A model generated the notes under the pieces. It was given only the letters and a program-made list of their open reading frames with translations. It ran no database searches and was not told the origin of the DNA. Of a DNA stretch of 47,208 nt, positions 33,848-42,740 are shown one piece after another (the first letter of the stretch is position 1; each line of letters starts with the position of its first letter). A program made the translations under genes and the position numbers. This stretch comes from Thermoanaerobaculales bacterium. Its GTDB lineage: Bacteria > Acidobacteriota > Thermoanaerobaculia > Thermoanaerobaculales > Sulfomarinibacteraceae. The stretch lies in NCBI GenBank assembly GCA_029287235.1, contig JARFRM010000305.1, positions 1 to 47,208 on the forward strand. Reading direction: 5' to 3'.

Positions 33848-36448
33848 TCACTCATCGCGAACGAGGACCAACCCATCGGCTGTCTCCTCCGCCCGATATC
33901 CCAGGCGACGGATCTGAGCGAAAATCTCCACCCCACGCGGCGCAGAGAGGATATTCTTCAACAACGGCTGTTCGGGAAAATAGCTGCTCCGCAAGAACCC
34001 TGAGAGCACATCGGCGTACCCGCCCTCGACGAGATATCGCACCGCGTCGCGGCGGTCCCACGGGTGGCCCGATCCGACAAGATGCCGGGCTGCCTCGACC
34101 TTCTGAGCACCGTCCGCGTGGCGAAAGGCCACCAGCGTTCTCATGTCCCGGTATGACACCGTCCGGCCGAGGCTCGGAGTCGCCTCCCCGAACTCATCGA
34201 ATGCATCGGGAGTCGAGAGCTCGGCCAGGGCGCGAATCAGGACATCGCGGTATCCGCGATCTTCGTTGGACTCGAGCATCCCGATCACGGCCGGCCGCAT
34301 CTCGGCGTCTCCCAACCGCGCCGCGAGGAGCAGAGCCGCCACCCGAACATCGGGAGGGGTGGACGGGGTGGAATACGCACGAGCCATCTCCTCGGCACGA
34401 GACTCGCGGATCGAGGCAAGGTAGACGAGCGCCTGTTGCTTCGTGACCGGTGTACGTTTCTCCTCGAGCAGCTCCCCGGCGAAGGCAAAGGTCTCGACGG
34501 TGGGCGGCATGAGTGCGAGCGCGCGCAGGCCGGCGCCGAGGTAGGTCCGATTGTCGGCGTTTTTCCGGGTGAACACGATGACCGGCTCGACCGACCGGGG
34601 ATCACCGATCTCACCGAGAATCTGCAGAAGCGCAATCTTGGTTTCATCCGACGTCGACGAGTCGGCGAGCGCCCGGTGGGCCGCTTCCACAGCATCGGTC
34701 CCGGCGATGACCAGCCACGAGGCCGCCAGTTTGGACCGGTCGCCCCGAGGTCCGAGCGCCTCCAGATTGGCCTGGATCCCATCGGGAGATGTGTTCTCGG
34801 CGACGACCCCGCTCCACTCGGCGGCGGCATGGGCACGACGCTCCTGAACCTCGGCATCACGCGCCGCCTGCCGGCTTTCCTGAAGCTCCCGATAGGCTGC
34901 GGACTCGTCGCCCAGCGACGCATTGATCGTCGCGGAGGTCGCGATATACAAATCCTCATCGAGCCGGTCCGCCCGGAAAAGCGCATCCACGCAATCACGG
35001 GTCAGGAGAAGCTCTTCCGGATCGTCGTAGGCGAGAAGATGATCAATGACAAAGGCCAGAGCCCGTTCCGGCTTGATGTGGAATCGATTCTCGAAGCCAT
35101 CCCGGTTTTCGCCGATCCACCGGAGTTGGTCGAGATAGAAGGCGTGGGCGGCCGGATCGGGGTGCGCATCGAGGATGTCCGGGAGGCTGTGCAGTCGGTA
35201 GGTCTCCGGAAGCGCCGCGGCGGCCGTGAGGAGGGCCGGCACATCAAGATCGGTCGACTCGGGGAGACCCCTGAGCCCCTCGATGGTGGTCACAATCAGG
35301 GGATCGGCGAGCGAGGCATCCTCGAGATCGGTCAACCGCCGGAGATCATCGACCAGGACGGCCGCCGCTTCGGATGTGCCGAGCTCCGACAGCAACTCGA
35401 CGAGCTTCTTGTGGGTCGCGTAGTCGGTGGCGGCCGGAGGCGGCGACGCATGGGACGACGGCGACAGACCTAGGAGCGCCGCCAGCAGCTCGACGACCCG
35501 CAAATTCTGCCCGGCGGTGGCGGCGTGGCTCACCGCAAACGATCCAAAGGCGCCGAGTTCGTAGAGGACAAGCCTCGATGGACAGTTCTCCACGACCCGG
35601 GAGAGCTGCCGGATAAAGACCTCGGCAACCTCCGGCGAGTCGAAACCATCCAGGGTGAGGTACACCTGCGATCGGGTCTGCGAGTACTCCGCCACAAAAC
35701 TGTCTCGAGTCTCGTCATAGCCCTCGGCGAGCAACAGGCTCTCCATGTAATCGATGGCCTCGACGTAGTCCCGCTCGCCGAAGAACTCGACCCAGCGGCG
35801 GTGAACCCCGGGCAGCACATATTTGTGGGCGGGGGTGTCGTGGACGAGATGGCGCCGGGCCTGCGCGAGAACCTCGTCTTCGATATCGGGGAGACGGGTC
35901 GCCAACGACGCCATCACAACCCGGTTGTAGTCGTGGGGTTTCCCATCATCGAAATCGATGTCGACCAGGAGCTCGAACAGCTCCCGGCGCTGATAGAGGT
36001 TGTTCTCGAAGAACGCCGTCAACGTGGGGCGCAGCTCCGGGTCGCCCATGAGGTCCACCAGGGCGGACTCGATCCTCTGGTCGACGCATTCAATCTGATT
36101 TTGGTTGACGTAGAACCTGCCGAAGGTCGACAAATTCGAGAGATCGCGTGATTCGAGGATCCTGGAAAAGGCCTCGACGTTGCCCGCCAGCCCGAGAGAA
36201 ATCGCCGACCGCAGCCGTTCGTCCCGGTCGAGCCATGTCAGCATCGCCATGGCTTCCTTCGTCTCCTCGGCGGACGCCGGCGCACGGACCTCCACCCCAT
36301 CGATCTTCACGACCGTGCGGGGGTCGCTCACCGATGGGCACAATGCCGTGCCCCACAGATCATCTGCATCAGACGCTGGAGCATCCGACGCCGCCGCGAG
36401 GATCGCGAGCACGACGGCGACGAGACGCAAGAGGCCTTGGATGGTCAT
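33848..36448 (-). CDS. Exported HEAT-repeat protein of unknown function
   Basis: An 866-residue protein with an N-terminal signal (MTIQGLLRLVAVVLAILAAA ... ASD). Much of it is antiparallel helix pairs typical of HEAT/armadillo-like solenoids, clearest in the C-terminal half (SDETKIALLQILGEIGDPRS, PPDVRVAALLLAARLGDAEM, GYRDVLIRALAEL). No enzymatic motif is seen. Such periplasmic solenoids usually bind partners. It is the last gene of the minus-strand run and is convergent with pepF. Confidence 0.8.
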   Translation of the reverse strand: MTIQGLLRLVAVVLAILAAASDAPASDADDLWGTALCPSVSDPRTVVKIDGVEVRAPASAEETKEAMAMLTWLDRDERLRSAISLGLAGNVEAFSRILESRDLSNLSTFGRFYVNQNQIECVDQRIESALVDLMGDPELRPTLTAFFENNLYQRRELFELLVDIDFDDGKPHDYNRVVMASLATRLPDIEDEVLAQARRHLVHDTPAHKYVLPGVHRRWVEFFGERDYVEAIDYMESLLLAEGYDETRDSFVAEYSQTRSQVYLTLDGFDSPEVAEVFIRQLSRVVENCPSRLVLYELGAFGSFAVSHAATAGQNLRVVELLAALLGLSPSSHASPPPAATDYATHKKLVELLSELGTSEAAAVLVDDLRRLTDLEDASLADPLIVTTIEGLRGLPESTDLDVPALLTAAAALPETYRLHSLPDILDAHPDPAAHAFYLDQLRWIGENRDGFENRFHIKPERALAFVIDHLLAYDDPEELLLTRDCVDALFRADRLDEDLYIATSATINASLGDESAAYRELQESRQAARDAEVQERRAHAAAEWSGVVAENTSPDGIQANLEALGPRGDRSKLAASWLVIAGTDAVEAAHRALADSSTSDETKIALLQILGEIGDPRSVEPVIVFTRKNADNRTYLGAGLRALALMPPTVETFAFAGELLEEKRTPVTKQQALVYLASIRESRAEEMARAYSTPSTPPDVRVAALLLAARLGDAEMRPAVIGMLESNEDRGYRDVLIRALAELSTPDAFDEFGEATPSLGRTVSYRDMRTLVAFRHADGAQKVEAARHLVGSGHPWDRRDAVRYLVEGGYADVLSGFLRSSYFPEQPLLKNILSAPRGVEIFAQIRRLGYRAEETADGLVLVRDE

Positions 36449-36490
36449 GCTTCCACAGTACCACCGGCGGCGCGAAAGGCCATCGCCTCG

Positions 36491-37675
36491 TCAGCCCGAG
36501 GGATCCGGATCGGCTTTGTGCTTCCTGCTCCCGGAGTAGAGCTCGTACTTGAGCAGACGGCACTCGATGGGACCGTTGAAGAGCGGAATGCGTCTCTTGG
36601 CCTTGAGCCCGATCTGGTTGGCGAGCTCTCGATTGCCGACGATCAGCCAGGCTGTGGCGCCCTGGGCCTTCTTCTTGAGCTGATCTCCGAATCGCTTGTA
36701 GAAGTTCCCCAGCCGTTTCACATCCCCGACCCGCTTGCCATAGGGCGGGTTGGCGACGATGATTCCGCCCTCGGACCAGGGAAGCTCGAGATCGAGGGCG
36801 TCTCGCTGTTCGACCTCCACCCACCTGTTCATCCACGCCGCCTTGAGGTTGCGGCGGGCGGCCTGGACCGCGCGCTCATCACGATCGCGGGCGACGATGG
36901 GTGCGGGCGCGTCCCGGTGCTCGTGACTCGCCGCCCGGGTGATCTCTGAAAAAAGCTCCCGATCGTGCATGGCCCAGCTCTCGAAGGCGAACTCCCGGCG
37001 GAGACCGGGGGGGGTCCGGGTGGCGATCAACGCCGCCTCGGCGGAAAAGGTCCCGGTGCCGCAGAGCGGATCGAGCAACGGCTGGGTGCCATCATAGCCA
37101 GCGAGCAACAGGACGCCCGCGGCCAGAGTCTCGGCGAGCGGTGCGGGACCGCCACGCGGCCGATAGCCTCGGTGCGACAACTGCTCTCCGGTGCTGTCGA
37201 GGCTCAGCGTCGTCAGACCATCCGACAGGTGAAGGTGGAGACGCATGTCGGGATTCGACCGGTCAACCGACGGACGCCACCCCTCGCGGCCGCGAATCGT
37301 ATCGACCACCGCATCCTTGACTACCTGTGCGGCGAAGTTGGTGTTGTGGAAAACGTGAGATCTCCCCGCCACGTCCACGCCGATGGTCTGTCCACGTTGC
37401 ACGACCTCGTGCCAGGGCACCGTCGTCGCCAGATCGTAGAGGTCGTTCTTGCCCTTGACCTGACCACGCACAACCGGTACGACGACCCGCGCGGCCGTGC
37501 GCAGCCGGAGATTCGCCTCATAGACTGCCTTGAGACCACCGGTGAAGCCGACGAATCCCCGGCCCGCGGCCACTCCCTTGACGTCGAGCGCACGCAATTC
37601 GTCAGCCAGCACCTCTTCGAGACCTCGACTGCAGGTCGCCACCAGGGGTTGCGGGGGTGACTTCGCGTCGATCAT
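36491..37675 (-). CDS. THUMP-domain class I RNA methyltransferase (RlmL N-half-like)
   Basis: A 394-residue protein. The N-terminal ~165 residues hold the ferredoxin-like and THUMP RNA-binding region (ATCSRGLEEVLADELRALD; GKNDLYDLA; RSHVFHNTNFAAQVVKDAVV). The SAM-dependent methyltransferase domain follows with LLDPLCGTGTFSAEAALIA and the amino-methyltransferase motif NPPYGKR. This matches the m2G2445-type half of RlmL or stand-alone YpsC/Trm14-like enzymes that methylate guanine N2 in rRNA or tRNA. The target base is not fixed by the sequence. It follows gloA by about 45 bases on the minus strand. Confidence 0.92.
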   Translation of the reverse strand: MIDAKSPPQPLVATCSRGLEEVLADELRALDVKGVAAGRGFVGFTGGLKAVYEANLRLRTAARVVVPVVRGQVKGKNDLYDLATTVPWHEVVQRGQTIGVDVAGRSHVFHNTNFAAQVVKDAVVDTIRGREGWRPSVDRSNPDMRLHLHLSDGLTTLSLDSTGEQLSHRGYRPRGGPAPLAETLAAGVLLLAGYDGTQPLLDPLCGTGTFSAEAALIATRTPPGLRREFAFESWAMHDRELFSEITRAASHEHRDAPAPIVARDRDERAVQAARRNLKAAWMNRWVEVEQRDALDLELPWSEGGIIVANPPYGKRVGDVKRLGNFYKRFGDQLKKKAQGATAWLIVGNRELANQIGLKAKRRIPLFNGPIECRLLKYELYSGSRKHKADPDPSG

Positions 37676-37720
37676 CCTTGCACGCTACACAAGCGGCCCC
37701 GTCAGAGCAACCGGCACCGG

Positions 37721-38104
37721 CTATTTTTTCTCGATGAACTCGATGACATATCCGTCGGGATCCTTGGCGAAGGCGATGACGGTGGTCCCATGCTTCATGG
37801 GCCCGGGTTCCCGTGTCACTCGTCCACCGTACTCCCGAACCCTGTCGCAGGCGCCGGCGATGTCGTCACAACCCAGAGCGATATGGCCGAATCCGTTGCC
37901 GAGGTCATAGCTCGAGGTCTCCCAGTTGTGGGTCAGCTCGATGACCGCCGTTGAATCCTCGTCTCCGTAGCCGACAAAGGCGAGGGTGAATTTCCCCTCG
38001 GGGTAGTCGTGCCGACGCATGAGCTTCATGCCCAAAGCCTCGGTGTAGAAAGCAATCGACTTTTCCAAGTCAGCGACCCGGATCATGGTATGCAACAGTC
38101 TCAC
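37721..38104 (-). CDS. gloA: Lactoylglutathione lyase (glyoxalase I)
   Basis: A 127-residue protein of normal GloA length. Metal ligands are visible as His5 (LLHTMIRV), Glu56 (AVIELTHNW), His74 (GFGHIALG) and Glu122 (YVIEFIEKK). [25 protein letters not shown] is near-diagnostic for bacterial GloA (only the first part given: [13 protein letters not shown]). It isomerises the methylglyoxal-thiol adduct, detoxifying a glycolytic by-product, which suits its place after phosphofructokinase. The GTG start has AAGGACGAAGC before it. Confidence 0.95.
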   Translation of the reverse strand: MRLLHTMIRVADLEKSIAFYTEALGMKLMRRHDYPEGKFTLAFVGYGDEDSTAVIELTHNWETSSYDLGNGFGHIALGCDDIAGACDRVREYGGRVTREPGPMKHGTTVIAFAKDPDGYVIEFIEKK

Positions 38105-38124
38105 TGCTTCGTCCTTTCGCTCAT

Positions 38125-38169
38125 TTCAATTCTCGCCGGATTCTCCGGGAGAATCCGGCGAGAATTGAA
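38125..38169. repeat. Perfect 45-bp palindrome between pfk and gloA
   Basis: TTCAATTCTCGCCGGATTCT (from 38125) continues to CC, a single central G at 38147, and then its exact inverse to 38169: a 22-bp perfect stem on a one-base centre. There is no T-run on either side, so it is not a textbook intrinsic terminator. In transcripts from the phosphofructokinase gene it would form a very stable hairpin before gloA. It looks like an inserted palindromic repeat or an mRNA processing/stability element. Confidence 0.9.
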
Positions 38170-38191
38170 GGAGTGTGTCATCGACGGGCCA

Positions 38192-39397
38192 TCAGTAATC
38201 ACTGGTCATGATAAAGACTGGTGCTCCCTCAAAGCGTTCGTAGGTCGGACGCAAGCGCCTCTGGTTGTAAAACTTCTTGGTGTCGAGGGTCTTCTTTCGG
38301 CTGGTCACGACCTCGATGGGAACGTTGTCGTACCTCCCGTTGCGGATATTGACCAACCGGCCCGAGGTGCCTTCGAGGATGAGATCCATGGCCAGATTGC
38401 CGAAAGCCATGGGCACGATGGAGTCCATGGCGTCGGGATCGCCACAACGGACGAGATAGCCGAGTCGCTGGTTGATGACGTTAACCCGATGTCCGTTATT
38501 GAACTTGGGCGAAATCTCCTTGAGGGCCCTCGCCACCCGGTCCCCGACCCCGCCGAGCTTCTTGTGGCCGAACATGTCGGTCTCCTGATCCTCGAAGACC
38601 ATCTCGTCGGCCCCGGTGAAGGTCGCGCCTTCAGACACCAGCACAACGCTGTAGTTGGAAGGGTTCTTGTTGCGGTCGAAGGTGAGCAGCTCGCAGAGAT
38701 TCTCGACGTCGAACCGGTGCTCGGGGATGACGCAGCGATTGGCGGCGCCGGCCAAGGTCGGCAGCAGGGCCGTGAAACCGGCGTATCGGCCGAAGACCTC
38801 GAGCACGAGGAAGCGCTCGTGGCTGCCGGCCGAGGTCCGCAGCGCATGGGTCATGGCAATGGTCCGGGTGACGCAGGTGGAAAAACCGATGCAGTAGTCG
38901 GTTCCCGGGACATCGTTGTCCATGGTCTTGGGGATGGCGATGACGGGAACCCCCTTCTCATGGAGGTGAACACCGTAAGACAGCGTGTCGTCACCGCCGA
39001 TGGGGATGAGGATATCGATGCCCAGGTGCTCGAGGTTGGCGAGCACCTCTTTGGTGAGATCGTTCACGTCATCGGGATAGCTCTCTCGAAGGTGCACCGG
39101 TACTGCCGTCGGCGGCACGTGGCTCGGCCGGGTGCGCGAGGTGTGGAGAAAAGTCCCGCCGGTGCGACCCACTTTGTTCACCACGTTTTCGGTGAGATCC
39201 ACAACCAGATCGGACGAAAGCGTCTCATCACGGTTCATCTCGATGAGCCCGGCCCACCCGCGACGGATTCCGAGAACCCGGTACCCCTCACGAAGGGCGC
39301 GGACGGTGACCCCGCGGATCGCGGGATTCAGACCCGGAACGTCCCCGCCCCCGGTCAAGATCCCGATGGTTCCTTTGTGCTTCTTCACGTTCGCCAT
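38192..39397 (-). CDS. 6-phosphofructokinase, PPi-dependent signature
   Basis: A 401-residue phosphofructokinase. GGGDVPGLNPAIRG (17-30), the phosphate-donor loop GGDDT with Asp137, and PKTMDND with Lys157 are visible, then FGRYAGFTALL and RLGYLVRCGDPDAMD. ATP-dependent enzymes have Gly at both donor positions (E. coli 104 and 124); Asp and Lys there mark PPi-dependent enzymes. It should therefore use pyrophosphate and work reversibly in glycolysis and gluconeogenesis. The ATG at 39397 follows GGGAGTCCGA; an extension to 39445 is unsupported. It lies about 117 bases downstream of pyrC. Confidence 0.93.
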   Translation of the reverse strand: MANVKKHKGTIGILTGGGDVPGLNPAIRGVTVRALREGYRVLGIRRGWAGLIEMNRDETLSSDLVVDLTENVVNKVGRTGGTFLHTSRTRPSHVPPTAVPVHLRESYPDDVNDLTKEVLANLEHLGIDILIPIGGDDTLSYGVHLHEKGVPVIAIPKTMDNDVPGTDYCIGFSTCVTRTIAMTHALRTSAGSHERFLVLEVFGRYAGFTALLPTLAGAANRCVIPEHRFDVENLCELLTFDRNKNPSNYSVVLVSEGATFTGADEMVFEDQETDMFGHKKLGGVGDRVARALKEISPKFNNGHRVNVINQRLGYLVRCGDPDAMDSIVPMAFGNLAMDLILEGTSGRLVNIRNGRYDNVPIEVVTSRKKTLDTKKFYNQRRLRPTYERFEGAPVFIMTSDY

Positions 39398-39513
39398 TCG
39401 GACTCCCAACTCCACAATTCTCAACTGTGAACTCCATCGCACCACTCACTGAAGACTCTGCGACGGTCAATTAATGATTCAATCCCAAGAATGAAGAACT
39501 CAAGATCAACATG

Positions 39514-40548
39514 TCAGTCAACCCGCTCGACCCTCCATTTGATTTCCTCGCCGGCCCGTAGCGGTACGACCTCATCATCTCCGAAGCCATAGCTCGACGG
39601 CACGACCTGAGGGTCCTTGACCAGAGTGACTTGATCCTGATTGCGCGCCAGCCCGTAAAAATCGGCGCCGTGGAAGGAGGCGAAAGCCTCGAGTCGTTCG
39701 AGCTCGCCGGCCGCCTCGAAGACCTCCGCGTAGAAGGCGAGAGCGGCGTGGGCGCTGAAACAACCTGCACAACCACAGCTTGTTTCCTTGGTTGAGCGGC
39801 CATGAGGTGCGCTGTCGGTTCCGAGAAAGAACCTGGGATCACCGCCGGTCGCGGCCGTCACCAGAGCCTGGCGGTGTCCCTCTCTCTTGAGCACGGGCAG
39901 GCAGTAGTTGTGAGGTCTGATCCCCCCCACGAGAAGATCGTTTCGATTGAGCAACAGGTGCTGTGGAGTGATGGTCGCACCGATCCTCGGCGGTGAGGCC
40001 CGAACAAAATCCACCGCGTCCCTGGTGGTGACGTGCTCGAAGACGACCCTCAATCCCTGGTGTCGGGCCAGCAGTGGATCGAGAACACGATCGATGAAGA
40101 CCTTTTCCCGGTCGAAGATATCGACCGTGGGATCCGTGACCTCACCATGCACCAGCAACACCAACCCGCATCTCTCCATGGCCTCGATGGTCGGAGCCAC
40201 ACGATCGAAATCGGTGACCCCGGCGTCCGAGTTGGTCGTGGCGCCTGCCGGATAGAGCTTGAAACCGACCACCCCGGCATCACGAGCCCGCCGAACCTCA
40301 TCCAGGGGCGTGAGATCGGTGAGATAGAGGGTCATCAGTGGCTCGAAGGCGCTCTCCGGAGGCAGTGCGGCAAGGATCCTCTTCCGGTACCCGATCGCCT
40401 GACCGACGGAGGTCACGGGTGGCTGAAGATTGGGCATCACGATGGCGCGCGCAAAAACCGCGGCGGTCGCGCCGACAACATCCGCCATGGCTGCACCATC
40501 GCGCAGGTGAAGATGCCAGTCGTCGGGCCGGGTGATGGTGAGATGCAT
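39514..40548 (-). CDS. pyrC: Dihydroorotase, E. coli PyrC type (class II)
   Basis: A 344-residue zinc amidohydrolase of pyrimidine synthesis that interconverts carbamoyl-aspartate and dihydroorotate. Metal site residues are His12 and His14 ([10 protein letters not shown]), the carbamylated Lys97 ([14 protein letters not shown]), His in LLVHGEV and [10 protein letters not shown], and the catalytic Asp in GTDSAPH. The Cys-rich [16 protein letters not shown] stretch is normal for this class. The ATG at 40548 is chosen from family length and GGAG seven bases upstream; the longer frame to 40773 translates repeat DNA. Confidence 0.96.
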   Translation of the reverse strand: MHLTITRPDDWHLHLRDGAAMADVVGATAAVFARAIVMPNLQPPVTSVGQAIGYRKRILAALPPESAFEPLMTLYLTDLTPLDEVRRARDAGVVGFKLYPAGATTNSDAGVTDFDRVAPTIEAMERCGLVLLVHGEVTDPTVDIFDREKVFIDRVLDPLLARHQGLRVVFEHVTTRDAVDFVRASPPRIGATITPQHLLLNRNDLLVGGIRPHNYCLPVLKREGHRQALVTAATGGDPRFFLGTDSAPHGRSTKETSCGCAGCFSAHAALAFYAEVFEAAGELERLEAFASFHGADFYGLARNQDQVTLVKDPQVVPSSYGFGDDEVVPLRAGEEIKWRVERVD

Positions 40549-40579
40549 GCTCAGACTCCGCGCCAATGATCGCATGGCC

Positions 40580-41125
40580 GCCTGGATGCTGGATGCTGGA
40601 TCATCGCATTCGTCGAACATCGCAGCCCACAGATCACACAGATGGACACAGATTCCGTCGCACCATCGCGTGAATTGCCGCAGATAGCGCAGATCGGCGC
40701 AGATTCCACTTGTCACGGCGTAGCCTTGGGCGGAGCCGGATCGCAATTGAGAATGGGCGATTGCTTGCTTCAAGAGAGTCTGACTTCGTCGTGACGTCCG
40801 TGCTGAGTCAAGGGCACTGAAGGGCAGGCAAGATGCCTACCCCACAAACATCGCGATCTTCCCTGTCTCGTTGAGGGTCGGACATTGTGGGGCGGGCTTC
40901 CAGCCTGCCCTTTAGAATCTTTGAGGCAGAGAGAACTCCATTGCGAAGTCAGAAGATCCCGAATCTACGCATGGGCCACTGTCCATTTCGACATGCGATG
41001 GATCAATCTACTTCTATCTGCGCTATCTGCCGCTTTCTGATGCGATGGATTGCGATGGAATCTGTGTCTATCTGTGTGATCTGTGGGCTGCCGCTCTTTG
41101 CGATGGGATGATCCAGTATCCCGCA
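40580..41125. repeat. Composite inverted repeat, locus 7 (paired with locus 6)
   Basis: The left arm (40580-40715) reads CTGGATGCTGGATGCTGGAT, CATCGCA, AGCCCACAGATCACACAGAT, CACCATCGCG and CGCAGAT words. The right arm (about 40990-41125) is the inverse: TGCGATGGATCAATCTACTT, TCTATCTGCGCTATCTGCCG, GATGCGATGG, GTGTGATCTGTGGGCTGCC, TTGCGATGGGATGATCCAG. Between them lies a ~177-bp inner element. 40770-41127 is the inverted near-copy of 31374-31735. The whole region 40549-41178 has no supported gene apart from the start signals of the next one. Confidence 0.87.
40778..40954. repeat. Nested ~177-bp element with GTCTGACTTCG ends, copy 2
   Basis: It begins GTCTGACTTCG (40778-40788) and ends CGAAGTCAGAA (40944-40954), one base off the perfect inverse. 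Inside are GGCAGGCAAGATGCCTACCC and GGGGCGGGCTTCCAGCCTGC in the orientation opposite to copy 1 at 31553. A short open frame across it (40887-41111) is shared with copy 1 only because the DNA is repeated. Confidence 0.8.
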
Positions 41126-41178
41126 TCTGTTGATGAAAGCACCCTGCCGATCCGCTAAAGTAACGCTGGGAGGAATCC

Positions 41179-41481
41179 GTGACAACACCCGACCAACTCC
41201 GCGACATCGTCCGGCACCTCCAGGGCCGGGTGCGCCTGGTGACCGACGGCGAAAAGACCATCGCGTTCAATCCACCCACGGCCGAGGAAATGACCACCGC
41301 CGGATTGGACGGGGAGACTGCTTCTCGCCTCACCTCAGCCTCATGGTGGCCCGAAATGGTCGGCGATGTCATCGAGACTCCCGAGTACGCCGAACCGGAA
41401 GCCACCGCCGAGGTGGTTCTGGGATACGCTAAAGATGTGATTCAGGAGTATATCGGCAAGAGGTTTCCCCTCGATACCTGA
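41179..41481 (+). CDS. Hypothetical protein of 100 residues
   Basis: A small soluble acidic protein starting at GTG 41179 with GGGAGGAATCC just upstream, and a possible -10-like TAAAGT about 20 bases before. There is no signal or membrane segment. Recognisable stretches are RVRLVTDGEKTIAFNPPTAEE, MTTAGLDGETASRL and WWPEMVGDVIETPEY. I do not recognise a family. It is followed by the next gene after 53 bases on the same strand. Confidence 0.65.
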   Translation: MTTPDQLRDIVRHLQGRVRLVTDGEKTIAFNPPTAEEMTTAGLDGETASRLTSASWWPEMVGDVIETPEYAEPEATAEVVLGYAKDVIQEYIGKRFPLDT

Positions 41482-41534
41482 AACGCCTCGGGTCGGTTAG
41501 AATTCAGAGAGATCATGAAAGGCGAATCGCACCT

Positions 41535-42374
41535 ATGTCAAAGGACCCTCTGACTCCCCAACTCGCCAAGGCCAACGGCGATGTCAAGAGGCTCTGTCAG
41601 TATCTTGCCGCCCGCAGGGCCTGGGATCTGGCCACCGATGCGGATCAGGCCGCGCAGGACCTCGGTGCGGCAGCCATCAAGCTCGATGATCATCTCCAGG
41701 CGATGATCCACGCATCGGGCGCCGAAACTGCCGCCACCGCTCAGCCGAAAATCGCGGCGATCGAGGACGGCACCCTGGATCGAGCTCGACTCGTTCGGTT
41801 CGCGAGCTTCCTCCGGGATCTCGATTCCTGGCTTGTCGCCCAACCCGGATCGACCAAGGACCCGGAGGCCATCGCCACGCTGGTCGAGTTCGAGACCAAC
41901 CTGAGCTGTATCGCCGACCTGGCCGCAGCCCTCGTGGCGCCCAAGGTTCAGATCGATGAACCCGAACCTGCCGTAGATACCGGTGAAGACACCGCCATTA
42001 ACGACGAACCGTCGGTAGAGGTCGATGTCGAGGTCGAGGCCGGCGCCATCGACGCCGCAGGGCGACCGCTCCAGCTGATCCTCGACGACACCGACGAGAA
42101 GCCCATGGTTCAGGAGATCCAGGGAGGGAACGAGTTGACCTCGGAGTGCAAGCAACTCGTCGATGGTTTTCTCGCTGCCTGGGGCATCGAGTACAGCCAC
42201 TACAACCGAAAGAAACTCCTTGAGAGGATGCAGCGGTGGATCTCCTCCGCTCCCGAGGGTCAGGTGCTGGTCCTCAAGATGAAGACCGCCGAGGTGCCCT
42301 ACGAGCCCTACCCGAGCTATGTCTCGAGAGAAATTCTCGCCGGCAAGGAGCCGGAAACGGGCCCCCGGTCCTAG
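41535..42374 (+). CDS. Hypothetical protein of 279 residues
   Basis: A soluble protein in two parts joined by an acidic linker (about 140-180, rich in Asp, Glu and Val). The N-terminal part is helical (DVKRLCQYLAARRAWDLATD ... RLVRFASFLRDLDSWL). The C-terminal part (ECKQLVDGFLAAWGIEYSHY onward, then WISSAPEGQVLVLKMKTAEV) may be a separate small domain. No family is recognised. It is followed seven bases later by a small membrane protein gene, suggesting one operon. Confidence 0.7.
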   Translation: MSKDPLTPQLAKANGDVKRLCQYLAARRAWDLATDADQAAQDLGAAAIKLDDHLQAMIHASGAETAATAQPKIAAIEDGTLDRARLVRFASFLRDLDSWLVAQPGSTKDPEAIATLVEFETNLSCIADLAAALVAPKVQIDEPEPAVDTGEDTAINDEPSVEVDVEVEAGAIDAAGRPLQLILDDTDEKPMVQEIQGGNELTSECKQLVDGFLAAWGIEYSHYNRKKLLERMQRWISSAPEGQVLVLKMKTAEVPYEPYPSYVSREILAGKEPETGPRS

Positions 42375-42381
42375 CCGGTCG

Positions 42382-42660
42382 ATGGTCAAGCCCGCCTCAC
42401 CCATCGCCGCTCTCGTCAACCGACTGATCCCCGGTATCCGCTACCCCTGGCTCTTTGCGATCCTCACCGGTCTATTAGCCATCGATCTGGTCGTTCCGGA
42501 CCCGGTCCCGTTCCTCGATGAGGTCGTGCTGGCCGTGCTCACCTTCCTGGTCGCCTCGTGGCGGACCCGCGCGGATGACGAACGTCCACCGCCGAGAGAC
42601 ATCACTCCGCCGGATGAGGCCGAAGAACTGCTCCCAAGGAACGGCGACCAGCCCGAGTGA
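42382..42660 (+). CDS. Small membrane protein, DUF6116-like
   Basis: A 92-residue protein with two adjacent hydrophobic segments (PWLFAILTGLLAIDLVVP and PFLDEVVLAVLTFLVASW) joined by a short DPVPFLDE turn, then a charged Pro-rich tail. The I-D-L-x-x-P-D-P-x-P-F-x-D-E pattern between two helices resembles DUF6116 proteins, recalled from memory. The start ATG 42382 is just after the stop of the previous gene; a longer frame from 42319 overlaps that gene heavily and is not preferred. Confidence 0.65.
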   Translation: MVKPASPIAALVNRLIPGIRYPWLFAILTGLLAIDLVVPDPVPFLDEVVLAVLTFLVASWRTRADDERPPPRDITPPDEAEELLPRNGDQPE

Positions 42661-42740
42661 CGAGCCTCGGCAGCGCGCCCGACATCCCGCAGATCTTACC
42701 GGGATTCGCAACGAGGGCGACGAGGCGCCGCAGCCAGGAA

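Noticed and set aside
39750..39790. Cys-rich CGCAGC stretch in dihydroorotase as a possible extra metal site
   Set aside because: The same [13 protein letters not shown] segment occurs in E. coli PyrC, so it is normal for the class.
40887..41111. Short protein conserved between 40.9 kb and 31.6 kb
   Set aside because: Both copies lie in the same DNA repeat; the shared peptide simply follows from DNA identity, and the 31.6 kb copy diverges by frameshift.
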